This document shows positions 6,469 to 13,740 of a stretch of 39,576 nucleotides of DNA, piece by piece. The first letter of the stretch is position 1. The number at the start of each line of letters is the position of its first letter. A program made the translations under genes and the position numbers. The DNA lies in the NCBI GenBank assembly GCA_049582005.1, contig JBAUTB010000237.1, positions 1 to 39,576 on the forward strand, given 5' to 3'. The DNA is from Sivonenia sp049582005. GTDB taxonomy: Bacteria > Cyanobacteriota > Cyanobacteriia > Gloeobacterales > PMM-0068. Below the pieces are notes generated by a model that saw only the letters and a program-made list of their open reading frames with translations, was not told the DNA's origin and did not search any database.

Positions 6469-7173
6469 ATGACGGCACCAACTAGTAAATCTCGCCAGAC
6501 TGAACAAATAAGCGGTGCAATCAAGGCTGCTATTGAGGCGACACCCGAAGTAGTTCGAGCTGTGATTGAGCAAGGCACCGAACGCCTCGGGCAGTTTGTA
6601 GCGCCGATCGCTGAACATCCCCTGATACGATATGCGACCAAAATTCCGGGCATTCAATGGGTGATGGCCGCTCTGGGGCAAGTGAATGTAGAACAAGTTC
6701 AGCAGGAAGTGGCAAAACTACGCCAGCAATATCCGCTGGAGACAGCTGAGCAACTCGCACATCGTGTAATTGTGGATACCGCGATTAAAGCAGGCGGCAT
6801 TGGGCTGCTGACAAATTTGATTCCTCCTCTCGCTCTTACGCTTTTAGGGGTAGATTTGGCAGCAATGACCGCATTGCAGGCAGAAATGATCTATCGAATT
6901 GCGGCAATTTATGGCTTCTCGGTGCATGAACCTACTCGTCGAGGTGAAGTGTTAGCCATTTTTGGTTTAGCAGCTGGGAGTTCTAATCTAGTTAAATCAG
7001 GATTAAGCATTGTTGAACTGATTCCGATTGTGGGGACAGTTGTAGGTACAACAAGCAATGCCGCATTAATGTACTCTCTAGGACATGTGGCTTGCGCTTA
7101 TTATGAAGCACAACAAAAGGCGATCATCCAGGCAGCCAAAGACGAAATATCCGAGGTCGGTGGTGGGTTGTAG
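6469..7173 (+). CDS. EcsC/DUF697-like membrane-associated protein
   Basis: A 234-residue protein. The first about 100 residues are amphipathic helices (AAIEATPEVVRAVIEQG, VEQVQQEVAKLRQQYPLETA). Two hydrophobic hairpin-like regions follow. One is GGIGLLTNLIPPLALTLLGV, followed by MTALQAEMIYRIAAIYG; the other is LSIVELIPIVGTVVGTTSNA, before a helical tail. The small-residue-rich hydrophobic stretches around an (E)xxYRIAxxYG helix resemble the EcsC and DUF697/YcjF families, whose members associate with membranes and have poorly defined functions. The exact family is uncertain. It appears intact and is followed by about 290 bp without a clear gene. Confidence 0.6.
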   Translation: MTAPTSKSRQTEQISGAIKAAIEATPEVVRAVIEQGTERLGQFVAPIAEHPLIRYATKIPGIQWVMAALGQVNVEQVQQEVAKLRQQYPLETAEQLAHRVIVDTAIKAGGIGLLTNLIPPLALTLLGVDLAAMTALQAEMIYRIAAIYGFSVHEPTRRGEVLAIFGLAAGSSNLVKSGLSIVELIPIVGTVVGTTSNAALMYSLGHVACAYYEAQQKAIIQAAKDEISEVGGGL

Positions 7174-7232
7174 GTGGTTGGTGATTCAGATTTTTTAAAG
7201 CTTAGGCGGATATTTTCAGCATAGTAGCTCTC

Positions 7233-7355
7233 TTAATAGAGATTACAATCGGCTTCATCATCCGGATCCACGCCCAGGAATTCAACATCTTCGAGGAGCC
7301 TGCTAGACCCCGTCCTTTTGATGGGATAGGTAGAATAATTTAGTCTAAACAGTAA
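7233..7355 (-). other. possible C-terminal remnant of a small gene in intergenic DNA
   Basis: Between 7174 and 7466 there is no clear gene. On the minus strand an open stretch of about 40 codons without a Met start ends in SRLLEDVEFLGVDPDDEADC plus NLY and a stop, which reads like real protein sequence. It may be the tail of a lost gene. No family is recognised. Confidence 0.2.
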
Positions 7356-7466
7356 TTAGGCCATGCGAATACAGCACATTAACAAGTACAATGGGATCTT
7401 CTCTGTGCATACACGACATATTGCACTCATCCCTTTTCTAGTCTTAAAGAAGGAGTTAATGTCGAA

Positions 7467-8249
7467 ATGAATTTAATTCAAAAGATTAGTCGCAAAACCG
7501 TGTTAATAGTTGCGGTATCTGTTGTCGCTACGATTTCTGCCTCAACTTTACAAGCCTCCGCTGGAGAAACAGCGCCTCACTGGAGCTATGGTGGTGAATC
7601 AAATCCAACTCAATGGGGCAAGCTCAGCCCCAATTTTGCAACGTGCGAATCCGGTCGGGAGCAGTCCCCTATCAATATTACTGGTGCAGTAAAAGGAAAG
7701 CCTGCACAGATAGCCTTTAACTATAAGCCTACCCCCTTGGTTGTTGTCAACAATGGTCACACCATTCAGGTAAATTATGCACCAGGAAGTACCGTCAATA
7801 TCAATGGTGAAGAATATGCACTTCTCCAGTTTCATTTTCATACCCCAAGCGAACATACCATTGAGGGAAAAGCTTCAGCGATGGAATTGCATTTAGTGCA
7901 CCGTAATGCGGCGGGTAAACTAGCTGTCGTTGGTATCATGATGAAAGAAGGAGTCGCAAATCCTCTGATTGATCAGATTTGGAAGAACATTCCTGATACT
8001 GGAAAAACCAATGCGGTGAGCAATGTCACTATCGATGCCGCTAATCTCTTACCTAAGGATAAGGCATACTTCAGCTATGCTGGTTCATTAACGACGCCAC
8101 CCTGCAGTGAAAGCGTTAAATGGAATGTTCTGGTAGAACCCATTACAGTCTCAGAAGAGCAAATTAATGAGTTTGAGAAAATCTATCAAGTGGATGCTCG
8201 ACCAGTTCAATCCACCAATAGTAGAATCATTGAATTACATGAGAAATAG
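7467..8249 (+). CDS. exported alpha-type carbonic anhydrase
   Basis: A 260-residue enzyme that interconverts CO2 and bicarbonate. Residues 1-32 form a signal peptide (basic start, hydrophobic VLIVAVSVVATISA, cleavage near LQASA), so it acts in the periplasm or outside. The mature part opens with HWSYGG and then REQSPINI. The zinc ligands are seen as HFHTPSEH (two His) and MELHLVH (third His), followed by the TTPPCSE substrate-pocket motif. One Cys in FATCESG and one in PPCSES can form the usual disulfide. A strong AAGGAG site lies upstream. In a cyanobacterium an exported alpha-CA may assist inorganic carbon supply, though this is inferred from the family. Confidence 0.95.
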   Translation: MNLIQKISRKTVLIVAVSVVATISASTLQASAGETAPHWSYGGESNPTQWGKLSPNFATCESGREQSPINITGAVKGKPAQIAFNYKPTPLVVVNNGHTIQVNYAPGSTVNINGEEYALLQFHFHTPSEHTIEGKASAMELHLVHRNAAGKLAVVGIMMKEGVANPLIDQIWKNIPDTGKTNAVSNVTIDAANLLPKDKAYFSYAGSLTTPPCSESVKWNVLVEPITVSEEQINEFEKIYQVDARPVQSTNSRIIELHEK

Positions 8250-8277
8250 CTAATAGTTATTCATACGCAAAGTAGGT

Positions 8278-8437
8278 CAGGGCAAACGCAGCTTATTCAG
8301 CTAAGACCTTGTGGGATTTTCTAGCCTGGAGAGTAAGGACTTCAGGCATGGCTCCCCCAGAGTATACGGTTGTAGGGGATAGGCTAGCTCTCAAAACCTA
8401 CAGGATGTAGCCTTATAATTTAGATGCGTTTGCCCTG
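8278..8437. ncRNA. candidate structured RNA (or small repeat) closed by a perfect 13-bp inverted repeat
   Basis: CAGGGCAAACGCA at 8278-8290 is exactly complementary to TGCGTTTGCCCTG at 8425-8437, which is followed by TTTTGTTTG. Inside, CTAGCCT pairs with AGGCTAG further in, and CTACA with TGTAG forms a small hairpin near the 3' side. This nested layout of about 160 nt, with a U-rich stretch after the closing stem, suggests a rod-like noncoding RNA on the plus strand. A miniature repeat is the alternative. It lies between the carbonic anhydrase gene and the tRNA-Arg promoter. No known RNA family is assigned. Confidence 0.35.
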
Positions 8438-8454
8438 TTTTGTTTGCGACTTGA

Positions 8455-8482
8455 TTGACCAGCGGCAAAAACTTTGTAATAA
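8455..8482 (+). promoter_or_regulatory. sigma70-type promoter of tRNA-Arg
   Basis: TTGACC (8455-8460) and TAATAA (8477-8482) are separated by 16 bp and lie 14 bp before the mature tRNA 5' end. These are good -35 and -10 matches with suitable spacing. Confidence 0.6.
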
Positions 8483-8496
8483 TCATTAAGCTTCAA

Positions 8497-8570
8497 GCGC
8501 CTGTAGCTCAGTGGATTAGAGCGACTGACTACGGATCAGTAGGTCCGGGGTTCGAATCCCTGCAGGCGCA
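8497..8570 (+). tRNA. tRNA-Arg (anticodon ACG)
   Basis: A 74-nt cloverleaf. The acceptor stem is GCGCCTG/CAGGCGC with discriminator A. The D stem is GCTC/GAGC, the anticodon stem is ACTGA/TCAGT with loop CTACGGA, and the T arm has TTCGAAT. The anticodon ACG reads CGN arginine codons once A34 is deaminated to inosine by TadA. CCA is not encoded and must be added after transcription. Confidence 0.96.
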
Positions 8571-8688
8571 AGTATTTAGAATGGATGAAGAGTGTTATCA
8601 ATATATTCAGTCTGTGCACTATAGCTTGTGTATAGTCATAAATTGATGACCCATACATTTGTCCTTTTTGGGCACTGTAGGCTGAAAA

Positions 8689-10317
8689 TTGAGTCCTATT
8701 AGGAATATGCCCGATAGTTCCTTTGACACCCTCTCCCTGAGTTCTTCCTTGGAAGCTCTTCCCCTGTACAACATCAGTTTCACAGGGGAAGCATCTTTTG
8801 AAGATCTCGCCTCCTATTTCCGCAAGTATCCAACGGCCCCTGGAATTCTGATTTTTGAAAAAGATTCCTCCCCTGAGCAATCTCCTTTTGCGGTAGTTTC
8901 TCGCCGTCGTTTTCTAGAATGGCTTTCTTACTGCGAACGAGATCCTGTTCCTTTATATAAGAAGCTCACCGATGTCCCTGATTTTTGGGAGGCCTGTCAG
9001 CATTTTTTACAGCTTGAAGGTCAGGCGTGTCTGGGGGATGGTTTGATCTATGCACTCCAACGCCCAGACCGAGAAGCCTACGAACCAATTGTCTTGCATA
9101 TAGCGCTAGGCACTCGTCTGCTGGATATGGATGACTTGTTGATTGCCCATGCCAGAGTCAGTTTTAAACAACCTCAGGCAGACCATAAAGAATCGGGATT
9201 GCTCCAATACGCAGAAGAGCGGGGCCAGTTTTTATTTGCCAAAAGTCCTGTTCCGATCTGGGTCCATGATGTTACAACCCTAAAGTTCCTAGCTGTCAAT
9301 GAAAGCATGGTGCTTCATTATGGCTATACCCAAGAAGAATTTTTAAATATGACCCTGCGAGATATTCGTCCTCTGGAAAGTCTTCCCAGCTTGCTCCAAG
9401 ACAGTCCGCAAACTACAGAACATTACCAACATTGTAAAAAAGATGGGACCTTACTCAATGTACATACCACTTCCATGGCCTTTCTCTTTGAAGGAAAGCC
9501 CGCCAATCTGGTCGTTGTCCAGGAAATGACCATCGGCGAAAAGCTCTCTCCATATGAAGAACAGCACCCTGCCCTAGCGCGGGCTAAGCAACTAGAAACC
9601 CAAATGGAGGAATTGCGCAAGCTCAGTCAGATCAAGGATGACTTCTTGAGCACAGTAGCGCATGAATTGCGGACGCCCCTAAACAACATGAATTTAGCAA
9701 TCACTATGTTGAAAACGACTACCTCAGAGAAGAGTCGTGACCGCTATATGCGTATTTTGCAGGAAGAATGTGCCCACGAAACCACGCTCATCAATGACCT
9801 CTTGGACCTACAGCGTTTGGAAGCTGGAGCGAGGAGACTAGAACCTGAATGGATTCCTCTCCATGATTGGTTGCCCTGCACGGTAGAACCCTTTTATGGG
9901 CGGATGCAACAGGTACAACAGCAGTTGATTTTGGATATCCAAACGAAACAACCTCTGATGGCTGACCGCAGTGGCTTAGAGCGGATTGTGGTGGAACTGG
10001 TTAATAATGCCTGTAAGTACACCCCAGTCGATGGCACGATCCTAGTCTCGGCTAAAGCTGTTGAGCATAGTGACTGGCCTTGGCCTGTAGTCGAGCTAAG
10101 TGTGCAGAACTCTGGTCCGGGTATTGCTCCGGATGAACTAGAACACATTTTTGAACGGTTTTATCGAGGAGCACAGGGCGAATCCTCTGGCCAGGTAGGT
10201 ACAGGGTTAGGTTTGTCTCTGGTTCACAAGTTGGTAGAGCAAATGGGTGGAAAAATCCGGGTCCAAAGCGGAGATGGACAGACACTTTTTACGGTGACCC
10301 TCCCCTTGACGAGCTAA
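8689..10317 (+). CDS. orphan PAS-domain sensor histidine kinase
   Basis: A 542-residue kinase. The N-terminal about 150 residues (FTGEASFEDLASYFRKYPTA, then FAVVSRRRFLEWLS) resemble a degenerate CBS-like region found before cyanobacterial signalling domains. A PAS domain covers about 185-285. A coiled coil and HisKA follow, with the phospho-acceptor His325 in STVAHELRTPLNNM. The HATPase has an N box (VELVNNACKYTP), G1 (GPGIAPDE), F box (FERFYRG) and G2 (GTGLGLS). No transmembrane helix is seen, so it is probably a cytosolic sensor. No response regulator is adjacent. A TTG at 8689 with AGG upstream fits better than the ATG at 8707, whose AGGA is too close. The 3' end overlaps the convergent SDR gene by 4 bp. 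Confidence 0.93.
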   Translation: MSPIRNMPDSSFDTLSLSSSLEALPLYNISFTGEASFEDLASYFRKYPTAPGILIFEKDSSPEQSPFAVVSRRRFLEWLSYCERDPVPLYKKLTDVPDFWEACQHFLQLEGQACLGDGLIYALQRPDREAYEPIVLHIALGTRLLDMDDLLIAHARVSFKQPQADHKESGLLQYAEERGQFLFAKSPVPIWVHDVTTLKFLAVNESMVLHYGYTQEEFLNMTLRDIRPLESLPSLLQDSPQTTEHYQHCKKDGTLLNVHTTSMAFLFEGKPANLVVVQEMTIGEKLSPYEEQHPALARAKQLETQMEELRKLSQIKDDFLSTVAHELRTPLNNMNLAITMLKTTTSEKSRDRYMRILQEECAHETTLINDLLDLQRLEAGARRLEPEWIPLHDWLPCTVEPFYGRMQQVQQQLILDIQTKQPLMADRSGLERIVVELVNNACKYTPVDGTILVSAKAVEHSDWPWPVVELSVQNSGPGIAPDELEHIFERFYRGAQGESSGQVGTGLGLSLVHKLVEQMGGKIRVQSGDGQTLFTVTLPLTS

Positions 10318-11009
10318 ACATTCCCATATACGGGGATCGCTGCCCCTCGGATGTCTTGGGCGGCTTCCGAGGCCAAAAAACAGATGACGCTGGCTAAGGA
10401 TTCTGGTTTGACCCATTGGGCTGCGTTTGCAGCACCCATCGCTTCTCGGTTGCTGGGGGTGTCGATGATGCTGGGGAGGATAACATTGGCGGTGATATTT
10501 TTTCCTTTGGTTTCATCGGCAATAGCTTTGGTGAGGGCGACTACGCCTGCTTTAGAAGCACAGTAGGCAGCCAGTTGGCCTCCGGGCTCCACGGCACCTC
10601 TGGACCCAATGGTTACGATGCGGCCATAGTCCTGCTTTAGCATTCGGCCTAGGCTATGTTTGCAGGTCAGGAAGGTCGTATTGAGGTTCAGATCAAAATC
10701 TTTTTTCCATTGGTCTAAAGCGTATTCATGGGTTTTGCCCATGGTGAACCCACCGACCAGATGAATAAGCGCGTCTACCCGTTCCATGGAGTTCACCAGA
10801 TTTTGGACGCTTTGCTCATCACTGAGGTCCGCCAATATAAAGCGTATCCGCACAAAATCATGGGGAGGGAGGACACTTTTCAAACGTTCCACTTCCATGG
10901 CCCGGACATAAGCAATAGTGAGATGAGCCCCTTGGGCCAAAACAGCAGGAGTCACTCCTAGTCCCAATCCTCCGGTTCCACCGGTCAGCAATACGTGTTT
11001 ATTTTTCAT
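10314..11009 (-). CDS. short-chain dehydrogenase/reductase
   Basis: A complete 231-residue classical SDR. Its cofactor motif is LLTGGTGGLGLG, with Asp in ILADLSDE. A Ser in TIGSRGAV plus Tyr and Lys in AAYCASKAG make up the catalytic set. The C-terminal region (CFLASEAAQDIRGAAIPVYG) is the usual SDR ending. The glycine pattern GGTGGLG differs slightly from the standard TGxxxGIG. The substrate cannot be inferred. It converges on the histidine kinase gene with a 4-bp overlap at the 3' ends, which allows antisense contact between the two messages. Confidence 0.93.
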   Translation of the reverse strand: MKNKHVLLTGGTGGLGLGVTPAVLAQGAHLTIAYVRAMEVERLKSVLPPHDFVRIRFILADLSDEQSVQNLVNSMERVDALIHLVGGFTMGKTHEYALDQWKKDFDLNLNTTFLTCKHSLGRMLKQDYGRIVTIGSRGAVEPGGQLAAYCASKAGVVALTKAIADETKGKNITANVILPSIIDTPSNREAMGAANAAQWVKPESLASVICFLASEAAQDIRGAAIPVYGNV

Positions 11010-11105
11010 AATTTATTTTTGGGTGCTCTCTTAACATATCTGAACGAAGTGCCTGATCCGAAATAAGGCGTACTATCATGGGCCTGCATCTAACTCCGGC
11101 ATCCT

Positions 11106-13058
11106 ATGGTTATTGAATCCGTTGCAGAGGAAGGACGTACCTTTGAGCCCCATGCTGCATTCGTTCAACAGGCGCGTATCAATTCTAAAGAGAAATATGA
11201 CGCCCTCTATAAACGTTCGATGGACGACCCTGACGGATTTTGGGGAGAACTGGCCGCCCAAGAACTCCATTGGTTTAAGCCTTGGGATAAGGTGCTGCAA
11301 TGGGATGAGCCTACCGTCCAATGGTTTGCTGGAGGGCAACTCAATATTTCTTACAACTGCCTGGATCGCCATTTAGCCGGTCCGCGTCGCCATAAAGCAG
11401 CGTTGGTTTGGGAGGGAGAGCCTGGGGATTCGGTGACCCTAACCTATGCCCAACTGCACCATCAGGTGTGTCTCTTTGCCAACACATTAAAAAAACTAGG
11501 GGTGGAAAAAGGAGACCGGGTAGCGATTTATATGCCCATGGTCCCGGAAACAGCGGTGGCGATGTTGGCCTGTGCCCGCATAGGTGCGGTGCATTCTGTC
11601 GTATTCGGTGGCTTTAGCGCAGAAGCGCTCAAGGGTAGACTTTTGGATGCTGGCGTCAAAGTCGTGATCACGGCGGATGGAGGATGGCGTCGGGGTAATA
11701 TCGTTCCCCTCAAGGCCAATGTGGACCAGGCCATTCAGGGTACGGCGGTGGAATCGGTGCTGGTAGTACGTCGTACCGCTCAAAAAATTGATTGGCATGA
11801 AGAAAGAGATTACTGGTGGCATGAACTGCAACAAACCGTTTCTGCGGTTTGCCCTGCTGAACCAATGGACAGTGAGGATATGCTTTTTATCCTCTATACT
11901 TCCGGCACCACGGGGAAGCCGAAAGGAGTTGTCCATACCATAGGCGGTTATAATCTCTATACCCATATCACGAGTCAGTGGCTTTTTGACCTCAAGGCCA
12001 CAGACCTCTACTGGTGCACAGCGGATGTGGGATGGATCACAGGCCATAGCTATACGGTGTATGGGCCTCTTTCAAATGGAGCAACCTCTTTCATGTATGA
12101 AGGGGCTCCCAATTTCCCAGATAATGGCCGTTTTTGGCAGCTGATTGAAAAATACGGCATTAATATTCTCTATACGGCTCCGACGGCGATTCGGGCCTTT
12201 ATGAAGTGGGGAGAGGATTGGCCCGATCGCTATGATCTTTCTTCGCTCAGGCTCTTGGGTACGGTGGGTGAACCGATTAACCCGGAAGCTTGGATGTGGT
12301 ATTTCGAAGTAATTGGGGCAGGCAAGGGACCAACCCCTGCCCCGATTGTGGACACCTGGTGGATGACTGAAACGGGGGGGCATATGTTAGCGACGTTCCC
12401 CGGTGCGCATACGATGCGTCCGGGCTACGCGGGGTTGCCCTTTCCTGGAGTGGAAGCCGATGTGGTGGACCGAGAAGGGAATTCGGTGCCCGTGGGAGAG
12501 GGCGGTTATTTGGTGATAAAACGGCCCTGGCCTTCAATGATCCGCACGATATATGGCAACCCACAACGCTATCGCCAGAACTATTGGGAACAAGTCCCTG
12601 GTGTATTTTTCACTGGCGATGGAGCGGTGAAAGGTGAAAACGGATATTTCAAAGTCTTGGGCCGTGTCGATGATGTGCTCAGTGTCTCCGGGCACCGCTT
12701 GGGCACGATGGAAATCGAATCCGCCTTGGTATCGCATCCCATGGTGGCGGAAGCCGCTGTCGTCGGAAAACCGGATGCAATCAAAGGAGAGTCGATTTGT
12801 GCCTATGTCACCCTCAACGAAGCAGATCAAGGTCAATCTCAAGAGGAACTCATTCAGGAGCTCAAGAAACACGTAGCCAATCAAATTGGAGCGATTGCTC
12901 GTCCTGATGAAATTCATTTCACCGAGCAATTACCAAAAACCCGCTCTGGCAAAATTATGCGCCGACTGTTGCGCTCGATTGCTTCGGGAGAGGAAATTGT
13001 CGGAGATATGTCTACCCTGGAAGACCGTTCTGTGCTGGATAAATTGCGGGGGCGCTAA
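11106..13058 (+). CDS. acs: acetyl-coenzyme A synthetase
   Basis: A 650-residue AMP-forming acetate-CoA ligase that activates acetate through acetyl-AMP. It shows the ACS N-terminal region (AAFVQQARINSKEKYDALYK), the core YTSGTTGKPKGVVHT near residue 263, DTWWMTETGG, and the late hinge and CoA region. The C-terminal PKTRSGKIMRR carries the catalytic Lys near 615, which is the usual target of reversible acetylation. Length and motifs are those of a typical Acs. It stands alone on the plus strand between a divergent SDR gene and a convergent Uma2 gene. Confidence 0.97.
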   Translation: MVIESVAEEGRTFEPHAAFVQQARINSKEKYDALYKRSMDDPDGFWGELAAQELHWFKPWDKVLQWDEPTVQWFAGGQLNISYNCLDRHLAGPRRHKAALVWEGEPGDSVTLTYAQLHHQVCLFANTLKKLGVEKGDRVAIYMPMVPETAVAMLACARIGAVHSVVFGGFSAEALKGRLLDAGVKVVITADGGWRRGNIVPLKANVDQAIQGTAVESVLVVRRTAQKIDWHEERDYWWHELQQTVSAVCPAEPMDSEDMLFILYTSGTTGKPKGVVHTIGGYNLYTHITSQWLFDLKATDLYWCTADVGWITGHSYTVYGPLSNGATSFMYEGAPNFPDNGRFWQLIEKYGINILYTAPTAIRAFMKWGEDWPDRYDLSSLRLLGTVGEPINPEAWMWYFEVIGAGKGPTPAPIVDTWWMTETGGHMLATFPGAHTMRPGYAGLPFPGVEADVVDREGNSVPVGEGGYLVIKRPWPSMIRTIYGNPQRYRQNYWEQVPGVFFTGDGAVKGENGYFKVLGRVDDVLSVSGHRLGTMEIESALVSHPMVAEAAVVGKPDAIKGESICAYVTLNEADQGQSQEELIQELKKHVANQIGAIARPDEIHFTEQLPKTRSGKIMRRLLRSIASGEEIVGDMSTLEDRSVLDKLRGR

Positions 13059-13070
13059 AAGAGATAAAAA

Positions 13071-13649
13071 CTACACGCTATCCCATAGAGGTGCCAGGCT
13101 AAGTACAAAGCCAGGGAGAACATCTTCCCCCGATAGACTTATAGGAGATTCTAAGATTTCCACCTCTTGACCTTGGCGATATATCTCCACTCGTTGATGC
13201 TTGGGGTCTATCAGCCATCCCAACTGCACCCCATTATCAATGTATTCCTGCATCTTGCTCTGTAGGGTTTTCAGCTTGTCCGTGGGTGACCGCAGCTCTA
13301 CTACAAAGTCAGGGGCCAGAGGGAGAAACTTGGTGGGGTCTGGATTCAAGGCTTCTAGTTTTTCCCATCGCACCCAAGAGGCATCGGGAGAGCGATCTGC
13401 TCCGTTTGGGAGTCTAACCCCTGTGGAAGAATCAAAGGCGATGCCTAAATTATTAGAATCTACCCAGTTAAAAAGCTGTTGCGTAATCCTACCGCTCCAA
13501 TTTCCTGTTTTCCATCCCGTTGGGGCCATAATCAACAGCTCTCCAGTTGCCGAACGCTCAAACCGCAGATCACGGTTGGCCTGACACAGTTTGAAAAACT
13601 GCTCATCAGTGAGTTCAATAGGTTGTACATCTAAAGTGATGGTGTCCAT
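13071..13649 (-). CDS. Uma2 family (DUF820) PD-(D/E)XK-fold protein
   Basis: A 192-residue member of the Uma2/DUF820 family, which is greatly expanded in cyanobacteria and has a restriction-endonuclease-like fold. Typical segments are IELTDEQFFKLCQANRDLRF, LIMAPTG, SPDASWVRWEKL, and APDFVVELRSPTDKLKTLQS with the D...ExR/K active-site pattern. LGWLIDPKHQRVEIYR follows. Nuclease activity is predicted from the fold only. Its 3' end lies 12 bp from the convergent acs gene. It appears intact. Confidence 0.92.
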   Translation of the reverse strand: MDTITLDVQPIELTDEQFFKLCQANRDLRFERSATGELLIMAPTGWKTGNWSGRITQQLFNWVDSNNLGIAFDSSTGVRLPNGADRSPDASWVRWEKLEALNPDPTKFLPLAPDFVVELRSPTDKLKTLQSKMQEYIDNGVQLGWLIDPKHQRVEIYRQGQEVEILESPISLSGEDVLPGFVLSLAPLWDSV

Positions 13650-13740
13650 GCTGTGATCATAAAAGAATTGTTATGGAAATAATCTTATCCAGGGCTGCTG
13701 TAATCACGTCAGTTCGACGAGACTAAAAGATGGCAGGAGG

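Noticed and set aside
11496..12047. long antisense frame within acs (183 codons)
   Set aside because: It is a shadow of the acs coding sequence in the opposite strand; the acs frame carries all family motifs.
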